Below the pieces are notes generated by a model that worked only from the letters and a program-made list of their open reading frames with translations, searched no databases and was not told the DNA's origin. Below, piece after piece: positions 12,036-24,965 of a stretch of 64,000 bases of DNA. The first letter of the stretch is position 1. Each line of letters starts with the position of its first letter. This stretch comes from Steromphala cineraria (Eukaryota > Mollusca > Gastropoda > Trochida > Trochidae), in contig OU744724.1 in assembly GCA_916613615.1 (NCBI GenBank), positions 28,444,171 to 28,508,170 on the forward strand. The letters run 5' to 3'. The position numbers were made by a program, and so were the translations under genes.

Positions 12036-13536
12036 ACTAAAAAAGATTGCGTCAACAATTTCATCATTAAGTGCACCTCTATGTAAATTGGTGTTTATTG
12101 AAACTTTAACAAGTTATTCAATGTAAACAATAAAACGAATAGCAGAAAAAATGCAACCTTGGGACAGTCCCCTCGTACAATTAAATATTTAAGTCATTGT
12201 GTGTTTAATACATTGAATAAGAGGATGTTCCGTGTATCTGTTGTTGGCCAATGATAACGGTTTCCATTTTTCACAATATCAATATCAATACAAGGCTGCG
12301 GTACATGGATAATCTCACACAAGAATCTTCTGATTTCAAATATATAAACACAAACAGCTTCGTCAAAAACACCTTGGCGCAGTCCTGTCGTAACATTTAA
12401 TACTTTAGTCAGTGTTCAATACAGTGAATACATGGTTCAGATGTTCATATCACCATGCTGGCAATCATTTAGAAGAAATGAGAAAGCTTGTTTGTATCTC
12501 GTTTCGACAGCTTTCTGGGACCTGGAACGTATCTTTCTTATATATTCATATTTTTTTTATAGTGGGAGTAGGTTGGTGTTTTATGTGTTTTGAACAATAT
12601 TTCAGTTATTAAAAACGTGGATGTTGTCATTCAAAGGTGTAGATCAGGGAGAAAGGGGTCGAAAGGATGAGATAAAAAAGACGGACAGAAAGGCATAGTA
12701 AGATAAAGAAATCAGATTTTGTTTTTTATAACATGAATAAATACTTGGTCACCTTTCTAGTTAAATCCTGCCTGTGACTAAGTCATAGTTTTCCTGTTTG
12801 TTTATAATGTTGAATATGTGGAGACAAATTCATAGTAACACATCCTCCGTTGTTGCAAAATTCCAAATATTTTACGAATGCTTCGTCAAATTTTTTTATA
12901 CATGTGATTTACCTTAACCACATAAATTTGTAAATATGTACTGTAATATGAGCCATGATCTTATGTAACAAAAAAAACCCACTAAAAATATTAAATTAAA
13001 ATGACTTATGATAGAATAAATTTACTTGTTTTTCACTACGAGAAAGCAAACGACTCATCTCTTTCAAAAGATATTCCACAAATAGAAAATAGTATCCTAA
13101 GTCAAACAGTTTACCCTAATATAAATCAATGTAAATAAATTTAGACCAACAGGTTTTATATTAGGTCACTGTTGACAACAGTATGACAAATATAAAGTCT
13201 GTTGATCTAAATTTATTTAGATTGAACATAAATGTAATTCTAAAATGAGATGAATAAATATATGACTTCAATATTTGGTTCATCTTTAGTTTATTGACAC
13301 AAAAACCATGTCGTAAAATGTCATTATACTTACATTGTATCATATTCACACATTGAACATATAGGCTTAATGTAAAAATCAATTGCATTCAACATCTTTA
13401 TGAAAAGAATATCCTTCATTTTAGAAGCTCAAACTTGGGACATATATGTTGATACACTTAAACTCAGTCTGAAAATAATTTCAACCAAAACTATTTTGTG
13501 GTTGAAATAATGACCTCTGATTGAGTGAATAACTGT
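12036..13536. other. intergenic, AT-rich
   Basis: No supported gene, RNA or repeat boundary. Only short frames of 60-75 codons are present. Confidence 0.5.
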
Positions 13537-13977
13537 TATAACAATCGATCGATCAGCGAGATGGTTATCACAGATACTCGTGAAGTCAAGGTCATTATTT
13601 CATTTACACCACATGGCAATGGTTGACAGTTCTTTCCTTTAATAATGACTTTTTTTGGTGCTAATCATTAAAACGTTCAATAGGTTGTAGCGATGTAATG
13701 GTTGAGTGAACTCGCTTCTAAACATAACTTCATTGTCGTTTGCATACTCATAAAACACGCATTTCACGTGCAGCAACTAATACTAACTAACATTTTCGAT
13801 CTTGAACTAAAAGAAATATGTCAAAAACAATTGTCAAAAGTCACAGAAAATCTATCTGATACAAATAATATTTCAAGATGTTCCATAAGGCAGTCTGGGA
13901 CAAACATATTTACGTGAGGCGGCTCGGATGTTCATTTCACCTTTAGATGCACGAAATCCATGAATTTCACGTTCACT

Positions 13978-14283
13978 CCTACTACACTGAGTAAGGTAAC
14001 TGCAGTTACCTTCTCAAAAAATGGCGGAACAGCAAAACATCGCTGATTGTGACTTTTCTTCAAATGCTTTTCACAACAATACTAGGTTATTTTCAGTCAT
14101 ATAATCTATGCGCATGTCTTGGGCATGTATCAAAGATTCATTAGATGACATGTCAAAATTCATAGAGATTGTAAGTAAATCACAATCTTTGTTTTAAAAA
14201 CTCAAGCGAGAGTAAGGTAACTCGGTAAACATTTTGTGACATGAGTAAGGTAACTTAAAGATGGGAGAAAGGTAACTGAGAGG
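13978..14283 (+). repeat. subterminal arm with GTAAGGTAACT motifs (copy 1)
   Basis: The arm begins CCTACTACACTGAGTAAGG, then a perfect 20-bp palindrome AAGGTAACTGCAGTTACCTT (13993-14012). Further on come three more spaced copies of [GA]TAAGGTAACT or GAAAGGTAACT between 14213 and 14280. The inverted arm lies at 21473-21759. Repeated motifs inside transposon ends are typical binding sites for a transposase; which family is unknown. Confidence 0.7.
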
Positions 14284-14852
14284 GGTTTCGGAATGTGTTA
14301 TTTCCATGAATATGCAAATATTCTTAGTGACCTTTGCAGGAAGCATTCTGGATAAAAATGCACAATTAGCAAAAAATGATGTCCTGGTAAATAGATTGAA
14401 TTACCGAAAAATACAACGTTACTATGTCGTACTTTTATATCAATATTTTAAGCTATAGAATATATTGAACAATACAAGTATTTTACTTCTCATATTTATA
14501 GAATAACGTTAAGTGCCTTGGGACATGACACATTCTTATCTTACTAAGCTTTTCCAAAAATGTAATTTTATTAATGTCGCTGTTTTTTTAATGTAATTTA
14601 CGTTATAGATTTTAAATCAGCTTTAACAAGACAAGAATAGTCGCAGGGAATATAAGTATATATCAGTTCTTTTCCTTGAGTTGTAAAGTGGTTAAAAAGA
14701 AAATCCAAGCAATAGTCTAAAATAGTTGCTAGTGTTTCTGACATAAATATCCTCTAAGGAGTAGGCGTAAGTTTGTTATCCACGTTATGGATTTTTTAAA
14801 AATATTAATGTCCTTAAAACCATTTCGTAAGATGTATATAAACAGTTCTTAA

Positions 14853-16632
14853 ACAACAGATAACCCCGAGGGGGTACACAATGCAGAAATGAATTCAAAA
14901 GGATATGATTAGACAACATCGATACTTTGCTTGTTCAAAAACATGCGAAAAACAGTCATTTAATGGCTTTGAAAACAAACCTCATATTTTAAGTCGTGAA
15001 AACTTCTTTCAGCCAATCACAACCTGCCACATCACATCGCCCTTACTGGTCTGGCTATTGCTATTGTTTACAGTAATAAGTCAAGCGCACACTTACTTAC
15101 TTGGCGTATAATTAAGACACAAACAAGGAACAGAACTTGACAGTATGACAGTTAGATAGTGAGACGTATAATAAAGATATTTACTAACTTTTGTTGATTT
15201 GTTAAATCTGGTGATAGCTTAATCATGCCTTTTACTAAGAGATCTGAAGTCAACTCATCATCAAACTGCATGGTATGTCTTGGTTCTCTGTTTCGCAAAT
15301 GATTAGATGGCCCATTCTACTCTAAAGAAAACTTATCATTATAAAAGAAAATGTGGTTTAAACATATTCATCTAAAACAAAGAAACAGGATTGACAAACA
15401 AGCAAATAATGCTTATATAAATGCCGCTCCCTAGCCAAAAAAACCGTTATTATAATAATTTTATAGTGACGTAACGTACACATGGACAGATATGTACACA
15501 AAACATACATTTTTTTATGAAATTATAAGACATAGAAACTTAGACTCCTGCTCATGTTATAGTAAGATGGTATAAACGTAAGGATATTTCAGCACGGCAA
15601 AATCTCAATATGTCAAATCATGTCAAATCTGAAAATCTCTTAGATATTACGACATAATGGTGTACTGGCTTTAGTAGCCCTATGTTTACATTTTGTATGT
15701 GGCCATATAAAATTGAAGGCACGTTAAATCTTCAAATAAATAATATTTTTAAGAAATTAAGTGATTTTAAATTATGCGAATGAGGTTTGCTTTCTCACAC
15801 TACGAATAATTGAAAAACAATGAATGTCGTTGAGGCATCATGTCATGAATGAAAATGTAGCTGATTATCCTGTTCGCAACCTAATACAATTCGATACATC
15901 ATGTACTTTTGAGATGGTTCTTGTTTTCAATTCTTTATTCTCAATTCTCAATTAGTTATCATGTAAACAAAACCTACCTTGTCGAAATTACTGTAGTCAA
16001 TGCCGAATACTCCATCTACTATGTCAGTGCTCAATGTGTTAATTTCAAGGCTCATACATTGTAAATGATAAATTCTGAAAATTCAATTTTTGATTGGATC
16101 TAGTTTGACCTATTGTTGACCAATGAATGACTAGTCCTTTGACACCTGGGCGTCACAGGGATGGGCAGACAAACTACATCCTCTCTCTAATTCTTGTAAC
16201 AACATTGTCGAAGAGCGTGTAATAACCCAAGCGCGACTCCCCGTAATTACACAATCCGTAACGATGTGTCATAACTGTTAATTACTACTCTCATGTTTTA
16301 TTGCCGGACAGCTGAGCTGCTAAAACCTGTTTAATCTGTCTATTTACCACCATTGTCTGTTGTATTTACATTGAATATGCCCACTTCCGTTCTGTATATG
16401 AAGTCATAAAACACTCCGGGCATGCGCAGTAAAGGTAATATCGTTAATCCGGTTGAAGTCGTTTTGAGACTGTCAAATTGAGCAGCCTGAAATTCGCGCA
16501 CTTTCAAGGGCGATATCTTTGTTATTAGAGGACCGATGAAAACGGTTTTTGGTGTTTTTTAAAGCTGACAGTAATTTTTGTACAAACAAACCAATAAACA
16601 TGGAAAAAATAATGAGGTTTCTTGTTGTTTAA
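14853..16632. mobile_element. TTAA-bounded insertion A (1780 bp), non-autonomous
   Basis: Present in copy 1 of the tandem duplication and absent from copy 2, where a single TTAA marks the empty site. TTAA at 14849-14852 and again at 16629-16632 brackets it. The ends are imperfect inverted repeats: left ACAACAGATAACCCC and right, inverted, ACAACAAGAAACCTC. The longest frame is 68 codons, so it carries no transposase. TTAA duplication with short inverted ends is the hallmark of piggyBac-superfamily transposition. Whether copy 1 gained it or copy 2 lost it cannot be told from sequence alone, because piggyBac excision leaves no scar. Confidence 0.85.
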
Positions 16633-18304
16633 GTTTGCTTGTAAGTAAACAAGACCGCTCCAACGTAGCCATAAAAAATTGACTCGAAGAAAACCTGCTT
16701 TTAAATTTACGTAATTGTACGTAATTTACGTTATGGTTGCATATGGTATCTATTCCCAGTTACCAAACACGGAGGGTATTGTAGAGATCGGGAGGTGTAT
16801 AGGACCAGAAATGTAAGAAAGAACATGTTATTGAAGTGAAAGTCACTTTTTCTGGATAAAATGAAATTCTCATATGTTTATGATTTTAATCTACACTTTA
16901 GGCCCTCTAAATATATAAATAGGCCTAGTAATGTCCAAAACCTGGTTGCTATTCGGGATAAGATAATATGTAAAGTTCTGTCTGTTTCTCAATTCGATTT
17001 TAAATATGTAAAATGACAAACACAAACCCACATGACCTAGATACCACAATATATGTTATAAGCTTAAACGGTCTTGTATTTAACGTTATGAGCATGCGAC
17101 GGTCGATCTCTTCGATCACGGGCCGATCAAATTCAAACAAAATAGTTATATTTGAAACAAAATTAAAAATGATAAAAAAAGGTATATCACTGTAGTTTTT
17201 GTTCAATGTGCAATTGTTTTACAGGCTTGGGGCGGCTTGAAGACATACTACGCAATAGTTATCTTCAGCCTGCCGGAAACAAGCTATGTGTTTTTAGATA
17301 ATTAGTACCGTAATTAAATACTGAAATAATGTGTCTAGTTCTTGCGTGAGAGGTTATCTATTTGATTTGAAAGTGTAAAAAAAACTCTTCAGTTTGCAAA
17401 ATGTAGATAGATACTGAATATATCGTTTCAAAGTGACTTTGGTTTGTTTGGATTAATAAGCCTCAATTTCTTGTTGACACATTGTCTAGTTATTTTTATA
17501 TTTTCACAGATTCCTTCATTAGCAAAGGCGAAAAATTTATAAATACATTAAAATAGACTTACATTTACCATAAATGCATGATCGCTTTAACACTTAAACT
17601 TGATAAGTTAATAGCACTGTTTTAATATAGGCCTTATCAAATCTATAACACGTTTTGATATTGACTTTGGATTTTTGTGAAAAATACATATAAAATTGTG
17701 CACTTAAAATTAGAATGAGCGAGTGAATGGAAGTGCCTTAATTAGGTCCGTTTTTAATCGCCAGTGTCAAATATAAATGAATAAGAATAGTGAATGAATG
17801 AAAGGAATCAATAAATAGGCAACACACTGATATGAGCTCTGAAAGTTATTACCTGGATTTGGTTATAAACATTGATTGTAATTGTTTATCTTTCTTTGTA
17901 AATATGTCATCACAATTACACGTTTTTGAAACACATGATGAGACAATCATGCAAGGTACACATTAATTATGACGGTTTTGTTTTTGTTTGGTTCATTTAT
18001 CCTGTTTTGTAAAAAACTTTTGTACAAAGTATGATCTTTTCATTTATATATACAATACAATATTGCTTATCGTTCAAATAGACTAACCTGCATTTATTAA
18101 ACAATTTGTATTGTTTTTCTGTTGTCTTTTGTTTGTCCAAGCTTATCTAATTTGTTTAATAAGTCAATTTTATCAATAATGAATAGATTACATATTTTTG
18201 AGTAGCTTAAACAATGTAAAAAGACGATGTCGCGCTCATCCCTAAAAAATAATGCTATTCTAAGGTGTAAAAATGTTGTGTTACATATAAATCATTTTAT
18301 TTGA

Positions 18305-21295
18305 TATAACAATCGATCGATCAGCGAGATGGTTATCACAGATACTCGTGAAGTCAAGGTCATTATTTCATTTACACCACATGGCAATGGTTGACAGTTC
18401 TTTCCTTTAATAATGACTTTTTTTGGTGCTAATCATTAAAACGTTCAATAGGTTGTAGCGATGTAATGGTTGAGTGAACTCGCTTCTAAACATAACTTCA
18501 TTGTCGTTTGCATACTCATAAAACACGCATTTCACGTGCAGCAACTAATACTAACTAACATTTTCGATCTTGAACTAAAAGAAATATGTCAAAAACAATT
18601 GTCAAAAGTCACAGAAGATCTATTTGATACAAATAATATTTCAAGATGTTCCATAAGGCAGTCTGGGACAAACATATTTACGTGAGGCGGCTCGGATGTT
18701 CATTTCACCTTTAGATGCACGAAATCCATGAATTTCACGTTCACTCCTACTACACTGAGTAAGGTAACTGCAGTTACCTTCTCAAAAAATGGCGGAACAG
18801 CAAAACATCGCTGATTGTGACTTTTCTTCAAATGCTTTTCACAACAATACTAGGTTATTTTCAGTCATATAATCTATGCGCATGTCTTGGGCATGTATCA
18901 AAGATTCATTAGATGACATGTCAAAATTCATAGAGATTGTTAGTAAATCACAATCTTTGTTTTAAAAACTCAAGCGAGAGTAAGGTAACTCGGTAAACAT
19001 TTTGTGACATGAGTAAGGTAACTTAAAGATGGGAGAAAGGTAACTGAGAGGGGTTTCGGAATGTGTTATTTCCATGAATATGCAAATATTCTTAGTGACC
19101 TTTGCAGGAAGCATTCTGGATGAAAGTGCACAATTAGCAAAAAATGATGTCCTGGTAAATAGATTGAATTACCGAAAAATACAACGTTACTATGTCGTAC
19201 TTTTATATCAATATTTTAAGCTATAGAATATATTGAACAATACAAGTATTTTACTTCTCATATTTATAGAATAACGTTAAGTGCCTTGGGACATGACACA
19301 TTCTTATCTTACTAAGCTTTTCCAAAAATGTAATTTTATTAATGTCGCTGTTTTTTTAATGTAATTTACGTTATAGATTTTAAATCAGCTTTAACAAGAC
19401 AAGAATAGTCGCAGGGAATATAAGTATATATCAGTTCTTTTCCTTGAGTTGTAAAGTGGTTAAAAAGAAAATCCAAGCAATAGTCTAAAATAGTTGCTAG
19501 TGTTTCTGACATAAATATCCTCTAAGGAGTAGGCGTAAGTTTGTTATCCACGTTATGGATTTTTTAAAAATATTAATGTCCTTAAAACCATTTCGTAAGA
19601 TGTATATAAACAGTTCTTAAGTTTGCTTGTAAGTAAACAAGACCGCTCCAACGTAGCCATAAAAAATTGACTCGAAGAAAACCTGCTTTTAAATTTACGT
19701 AATTGTACGTAATTTACGTTATGGTTGCATATGGTATCTATTCCCAGTTACCAAACACGGAGGGTATTGTAGAGATCGGGAGGTGTATAGGACCAGAAAT
19801 GTAAGAAAGAACATGTTATTGAAGTGAAAGTCACTTTTTCTGGATAAAATGAAATTCTCATATGTTTATGATTTTAATCTACACTTTAGGCCCTCTAAAT
19901 ATATAAATAGGCCTAGTAATGTCCAAAACCTGGTTGCTATTCGGGATAAGATAATATGTAAAGTTCTGTCTGTTTCTCAATTCGATTTTAAATATGTAAA
20001 ATGACAAACACAAACCCACATGACCTAGATACCACAATATATATTATAAGCTTAAACGGTCTTGTATTTAACGTTATGAGCATGCGACGGTCGATCTCTT
20101 CGATCACGGGCCGATCAAATTCAAACAAAATAGTTATATTTGAAACAAAATTAAAAATGATAAAAAAAGGTATATCACTGTAGTTTTTGTTCAATGTGCA
20201 ATTGTTTTACAGGCTTGGGGCGGCTTGAAGACATACTACGCAATAGTTATCTTCAGCCTGCCGGAAACAAGCTATGTGTTTTTAGATAATTAGTACCGTA
20301 ATTAAATACTGAAATAATGTGTCTAGTTCTTGCGAGAGAGGTTATCTATTTGATTTGAAAGTGTAAAAAAAACTCTTCAGTTTGCAAAATGTAGATAGAT
20401 ACTGAATATATCGTTTCAAAGTGACTTTGGTTTGTTTGGATTAATAAGCCTCAATTTCTTGTTGACACATTGTCTAGTTATTTTTATATTTTCACAGATT
20501 CCTTCATTAGCAAAGGCGAAAAATTTATAAATACATTAAAATAGACTTACATTTACCATAAATGCATGATCGCTTTAACACTTAAACTTGATAAGTTAAT
20601 AGCACTGTTTTAATATAGGCCTTATCAAATCTATAACACGTTTTGATATTGACTTTGGATTTTTGTGAAAAATACATATAAAATTGTGCACTTAAAATTA
20701 GAATGAGCGAGTGAATGGAAGTGCCTTAATTAGGTCCGTTTTTAATCGCCAGTGTCAAATATAAATGAATAAGAATAGTGAATGAATGAAAGGAATCAAT
20801 AAATAGGCAACACACTGATATGAGCTCTGAAAGCTATTACCTGGATTTGGTTATAAACATTGATTGTAATTGTTTATCTTTCTTTGTAAATATGTCATCA
20901 CAATTACACGTTTTTGAAACACATGATGAGACAATCATGCAAGGTACACATTAATTATGACGGTTTTGTTTTTGTTTGGTTCATTTATCCTGTTTTGTAA
21001 AAAACTTTTGTACAAAGTATGATCTTTTCATTTATATATACAATACAATATTGCTTATCGTTCAAATAGACTAACCTGCATTTATTAAACAATTTGTATT
21101 GTTTTTCTGTTGTCTTTTGTTTGTCCAAGCTTATCTAATTTGTTTAATAAGTCAATTTTATCAATAATGAATAGATTACATATTTTTGAGTAGCTTAAAC
21201 AATGTAAAAAGACGATGTCGCGCTCATCCCTAAAAAATAATGCTATTCTAAGGTGTAAAAATGTGGTGTTACATATAAATCATTTTATTTGATAT
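18305..21295 (+). repeat. tandem segmental duplication, copy 2 (about 2990 bp)
   Basis: Direct, head-to-tail second copy of 13537-18304. It lacks the 1780-bp TTAA-bounded segment present in copy 1: at 19617-19620 a single TTAA joins the two parts. After GATAT at 21295 the similarity stops. Confidence 0.95.
18746..19051 (+). repeat. subterminal arm with GTAAGGTAACT motifs (copy 2)
   Basis: Duplicate of the arm at 13978-14283, with the palindrome at 18761-18780. Together with the inverted arm at 21473-21759 it brackets about 3.0 kb, the likely original element before tandem duplication. Confidence 0.7.
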
Positions 21296-21472
21296 CTATT
21301 GAGGTGCTCCCTATACAAAAAAGATGAATAATTTATAACAATAAGGTGATTTTTACGAGGATATCATTTTGAAATACCTATACATCATTTCTTGTGTAGA
21401 ACTTCATCAGTGTAAATGATATGTATCATTAGTCATTATTCATGCTATCACGTTGAAGAAAAGATAATTTTA

Positions 21473-21759
21473 CAGTTACCTTTCTCAATGTTTCAATTCT
21501 TCTAACAATTACCTTACTCCACATAACCGAGTTACCTTACTCTCGCTTGAGTTTTTAAAACAAAGATTGATCTACGAATGGTGACATATCATCTAATGAA
21601 TCTTTGATACATGCCCAAGACATGCGCATAGATTATATGACTGAAAATAACCTAGTATTGTTGTGAAATGCATTTGAAGAAAAGTCACAATCAGCGATGT
21701 TTTGCTGTTCCGCCATTTTTTGAGAAGGTAACTGCAGTTACCTTACTCAGTGTAGTAGG
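21473..21759 (-). repeat. inverted subterminal arm
   Basis: Reverse complement of the arms above, ending in the inverted CCTACTACACTGAG at 21759. It keeps the same palindrome (21725-21744) and three further motifs (AGTTACCTTACTC and variants) in matching order. It is clearly more diverged from the two direct arms than they are from each other. No convincing target-site duplication was seen at the outer edges. Confidence 0.7.
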
Positions 21760-21899
21760 GCTGACGTTGCAAACCATCGATGCAGCATAACATCGAAAGC
21801 ACTTGGTTTTAAGGAGGCGGAGAAGGCATTCTATGGACGAATATAAGATGGTTTGCATCGGCATTTTATTTTTTTAATTAATTAAATTTTTTATTTATT

Positions 21900-21935
21900 T
21901 ATTTAATAATTATTTTTTATTTTTTTCTAATGTAT

Positions 21936-22003
<68 letters not shown>
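21900..22003 (+). repeat. (ATTT)n microsatellite
   Basis: An impure T/A-rich start becomes about 18 uninterrupted units of ATTT from about 21929, ending at TTTACGGTCC. Confidence 0.95.
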
Positions 22004-22006
<3 letters not shown>

Positions 22007-22433
22007 CGGTCCCTAAAATTTGTGAGTTTTAATGAATTTCTTTGGTGACAGTAACTGTTGACAAAAAAATAACCTTCATTGCGTTTACTTTGAATAATCC
22101 TTCGAGAAATGTTTGGATATCACGTAAAAGGGGAATTTTTTTCAGAGGCAACTGTTCACGTGCTGTCGTCCATTATTACTCTCTGATAACCAAACCATGG
22201 GTTTGTTATCCAGGATAACGATCTAGATAGGCCTACGAACCATTGATAACCGCACCACGTGGTGTATTCATTCATATTACATGCATGAGCGTCATAGAAA
22301 TCTACAGCAGTTTGCTTTTCAAGAGGCAATAACATCGCATTAAAATAACCTTATCACGTGTTTGGGAAATAAATGCAAAAAGGGTCACGTGACTTCGCAT
22401 TTAACGCAAAGTCAAGTAACACAACATTCTCTC

Positions 22434-22620
22434 CCAACAGAGGCAGCTCAGTCATACCCGAGCAAGCCTCTGTTCTGAAAAGCCAAATACAATGGGATAG
22501 AAAGGTAGAAATCTGATTCGAGGCAATCCAAGTTAGTTGTGCAATCAGCGACACCGTCTAAAAAGTGGTCATTCGCAAGGCATCGGTCATTTCCGTATGC
22601 TTCGGCAAATCTATCAATGA
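22434..22620 (-). repeat. partial MITE related to 61662-61994
   Basis: It starts CCCAACAGAGGCAGCTCAGT then CATA, and has a second GCCTCTGTTCTG block about 30 bp later. It also contains GGCAATCCAAGTTAGTTGTG then CAATCAGCGACA. These blocks match, in order, the inverted end of the element at 61662-61994. The far end is not recognisable. Confidence 0.55.
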
Positions 22621-23415
22621 AATTTAACATCCAGGGGAGAAGAGTCAGCTTAGTTCGCCGTAAATTCCGAATATATTTTGACATTGTATTTACACAATAC
22701 AGACACTAAGTCAAATAACATATTTGAGTCAAACCATGTTTTCAATTTATAAACAAACCTCGAGCATTGTTTAACAGGAATATTGATTTCAAGAGCAATA
22801 TTGCGACGTCATACAATCCTTCTTATTTGGATGATTGTTATTTTCGTGTTATGACACTCGGCTTGTGTATATTTGGGTCTCGTGTATAATCAATTAAATT
22901 CCTGATTTCAGACTGTAAAAACTATCAAAATGAGACGTATTTTTAATTTTGACCCCTACTCACTTTACATGTCTGAAACGCTATACCGGTTATGTCTAAT
23001 GATATTTTCAATTGTTCAGTGTTTTGGAAATTAAATGATATATTAGACCTACTTTATTTCAAATTTTAACGCTCTTCGTCATTTAATAAAGAGTCATTTC
23101 AATATGTGATAACTTTCTTTTGGCGATGAGTTTATGTCACCATTGTCTCAGCGGTCATTTCAGCATATTTTACAACCGCTTCAATAAGGTTTCAGAAAAT
23201 GTGACAAAGACTTGACTTGACACGAAATCAAACATGGTTTAGTCAGTGTCTGACAAAAGGTGAGTCATCACTCATGGAATACACATTTGCTAACATGTTG
23301 CTTAACTTTTTAAAAATGCTGACAAATGGTACAAATAATCAATTTTACATCACCAGAAGATGATAAGTACTTTCCATATGTGAGATCACAGCACAGTGCT
23401 GAGCAAACGTTTGTT
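22621..23415. other. intergenic, nothing recognised
   Basis: AT-rich sequence without supported genes or repeat boundaries. Confidence 0.5.
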
Positions 23416-23519
23416 ACACAGCAATCTCATTCAAATCAGATCACTCTTACGTCGCTCCGTTTCTTGTAGCGACGTAGGAGTGCAAGTTTCGATATGATTT
23501 GAATGAGATTGGTAACACA
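23416..23519. repeat. hairpin element (imperfect palindrome)
   Basis: The left arm TTACACAGCAATCTCATTCA then AATCAGATCA pairs with the right arm TGATTTGAATGAGATTGGTA then ACAC. The inner parts ACGTCGCT and AGCGACGTAGG also pair. A short palindromic MITE is likely. Confidence 0.7.
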
Positions 23520-23818
23520 GGTGATAATTTCCAATGTAAATTTTTTTGAAATTTTGAAATTGGCACCATTCTTTACAGAATACATTACAGACAAAACATT
23601 TGGGTCATTATGAGAAAGGTCCTTATTACTGTATGTACAAAGAACTTATATACATACTAATATACATCTGATATGATGTGTTCAATTCTGGCACCAACCG
23701 AAAGAAGCATGAGGTTAAAGTTTTTAACAAATCTAAATAAAATTCTAATTTTCTGAATTGAATACGTATTAAAACATTATCGGCAAAGGTTTTAGAGATA
23801 TATTAATATGAGCTAACT

Positions 23819-24031
23819 TTAAGGGGCAGTAGCACGTTTTTAGGGGAGATATAAGGTGATGTCAGGAAAATGAAAATGAAATGTAATGAGATTTTTGACA
23901 CTATCAAAATTATACATTTAGCATTGTTATACAATTATCAGTGAAAAATTTAAAATCATTTGGAACCATTAATTTTCATTTTCCTGACATCACCCTATAT
24001 TCCCCCTAAAAACGTGCTACTGCCCCTTTAA
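23819..24031. repeat. fold-back deletion derivative of the TTAA MITE
   Basis: Both ends derive from the same (left) end of the family, in inverted orientation: AGATATAAGGTGATGTCAGG at the left and CCTGACATCACCCTATATTC at the right. The TIR is therefore about 55 bp. A short right-end segment remains between them. It abuts the next copy and shares one TTAA with it (24028-24031). Confidence 0.8.
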
Positions 24032-24387
24032 AGGGGCAGTAGCACGTTTTTTGATAATTTTAGATCTTAAATTATTCACTGATAATTGTAAGTTAATGTT
24101 AAGTATATTATTTTGACAGTGTCAAAAGCTCTTTACACAAGCCAATCATCCATAGTCAGAGGACAAAGTTTGAAGATTCACATACAATCCATTGGCGGCC
24201 ATTTTGTGTGAACACCTTTAATTCATTTTGTGCAAGAAACGGGAATCGCATGGCTAAACTTTACATTATATATTTGAATTATTACTGCTCCATTTAGTTT
24301 AAATACATTGTCTATCAATTGGAACCATTAACTTTATCTTTCTTGAAATCGTCTTATTGTCCCCTAAAACGTGCTCCTGTCCCTTTA
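24028..24387 (-). repeat. TTAA-flanked MITE, copy 5
   Basis: Minus-orientation copy beginning AGGGGCAGTAGCACGTTTTT then TGATAATTTT. It ends ACGTGCTCCTGTCCC then TTTAG, so the outer TTAA is mutated. Confidence 0.85.
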
Positions 24388-24965
24388 GAGTAAATATGAT
24401 ATTAACACCATGCATCTAATGTATGCTAAAATGGAATTGCTACCGGCAAGGCAGACCGGGCCGGTATGTAACACCGCGTCCCTATTTGAGAAAATACGGT
24501 AACATTATATAATTCATAGATATAAGCCATCATTTACAAATACAAATATTTCAACATAGACTGTAACATTTGACTGAAGTACGAAACTTGTTAATTCGTA
24601 CGCGAGTTCAAATTTAGTTCAGTCATATGTCATCTATACATTTCTACGTCAAGAAAGGCAATGAAACTGGTCTCCCCGTGTAAACATTTTGACGAGAAGA
24701 TGCATGACGCAGTTAGTTCTACAACTGTTGACTTGATGTGATTTACGACCATCCCGGCTGACGCGCGTACAGGTATGTATAGGCTTGCATGTTCAGTCTC
24801 TTTCCACTGACAGAGGCAGCAACCACCAGGTGTGTACATGTGATGTTAAATGATTGGAAATTATTAACAGGTAAATCTTTGAGTAAAATCTGGTTAAAGT
24901 GTGTTATAGGCTGTAGTTGTAACGATGTACAAGGTTTTCTGGATATCCAACTTCTTTGTTCACAG

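Larger units (their letters stand above)
13537..18304 (+). repeat. tandem segmental duplication, copy 1 (4768 bp)
   Basis: Copy 1 and copy 2 (18305-21295) are nearly identical. Before the insertion described below, positions correspond at a constant offset of 4768; after it, at 2988. Only scattered substitutions separate them (for example near 13850 against 18618, and 17044 against 20042), so the event is recent. The junction at 18305-18307 and the two outer breakpoints share only TAT. No frame longer than about 71 codons lies inside. Confidence 0.95.

Noticed and set aside
13702..13917. 71-codon frame conserved in both tandem copies (also 18470-18685)
   Set aside because: Conservation only reflects the recent duplication. 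There is no motif, and the copies already differ by amino-acid changes.
22354..22684. overlapping minus-strand frames of 66 and 78 codons
   Set aside because: They overlap a partial MITE and have no recognisable features.
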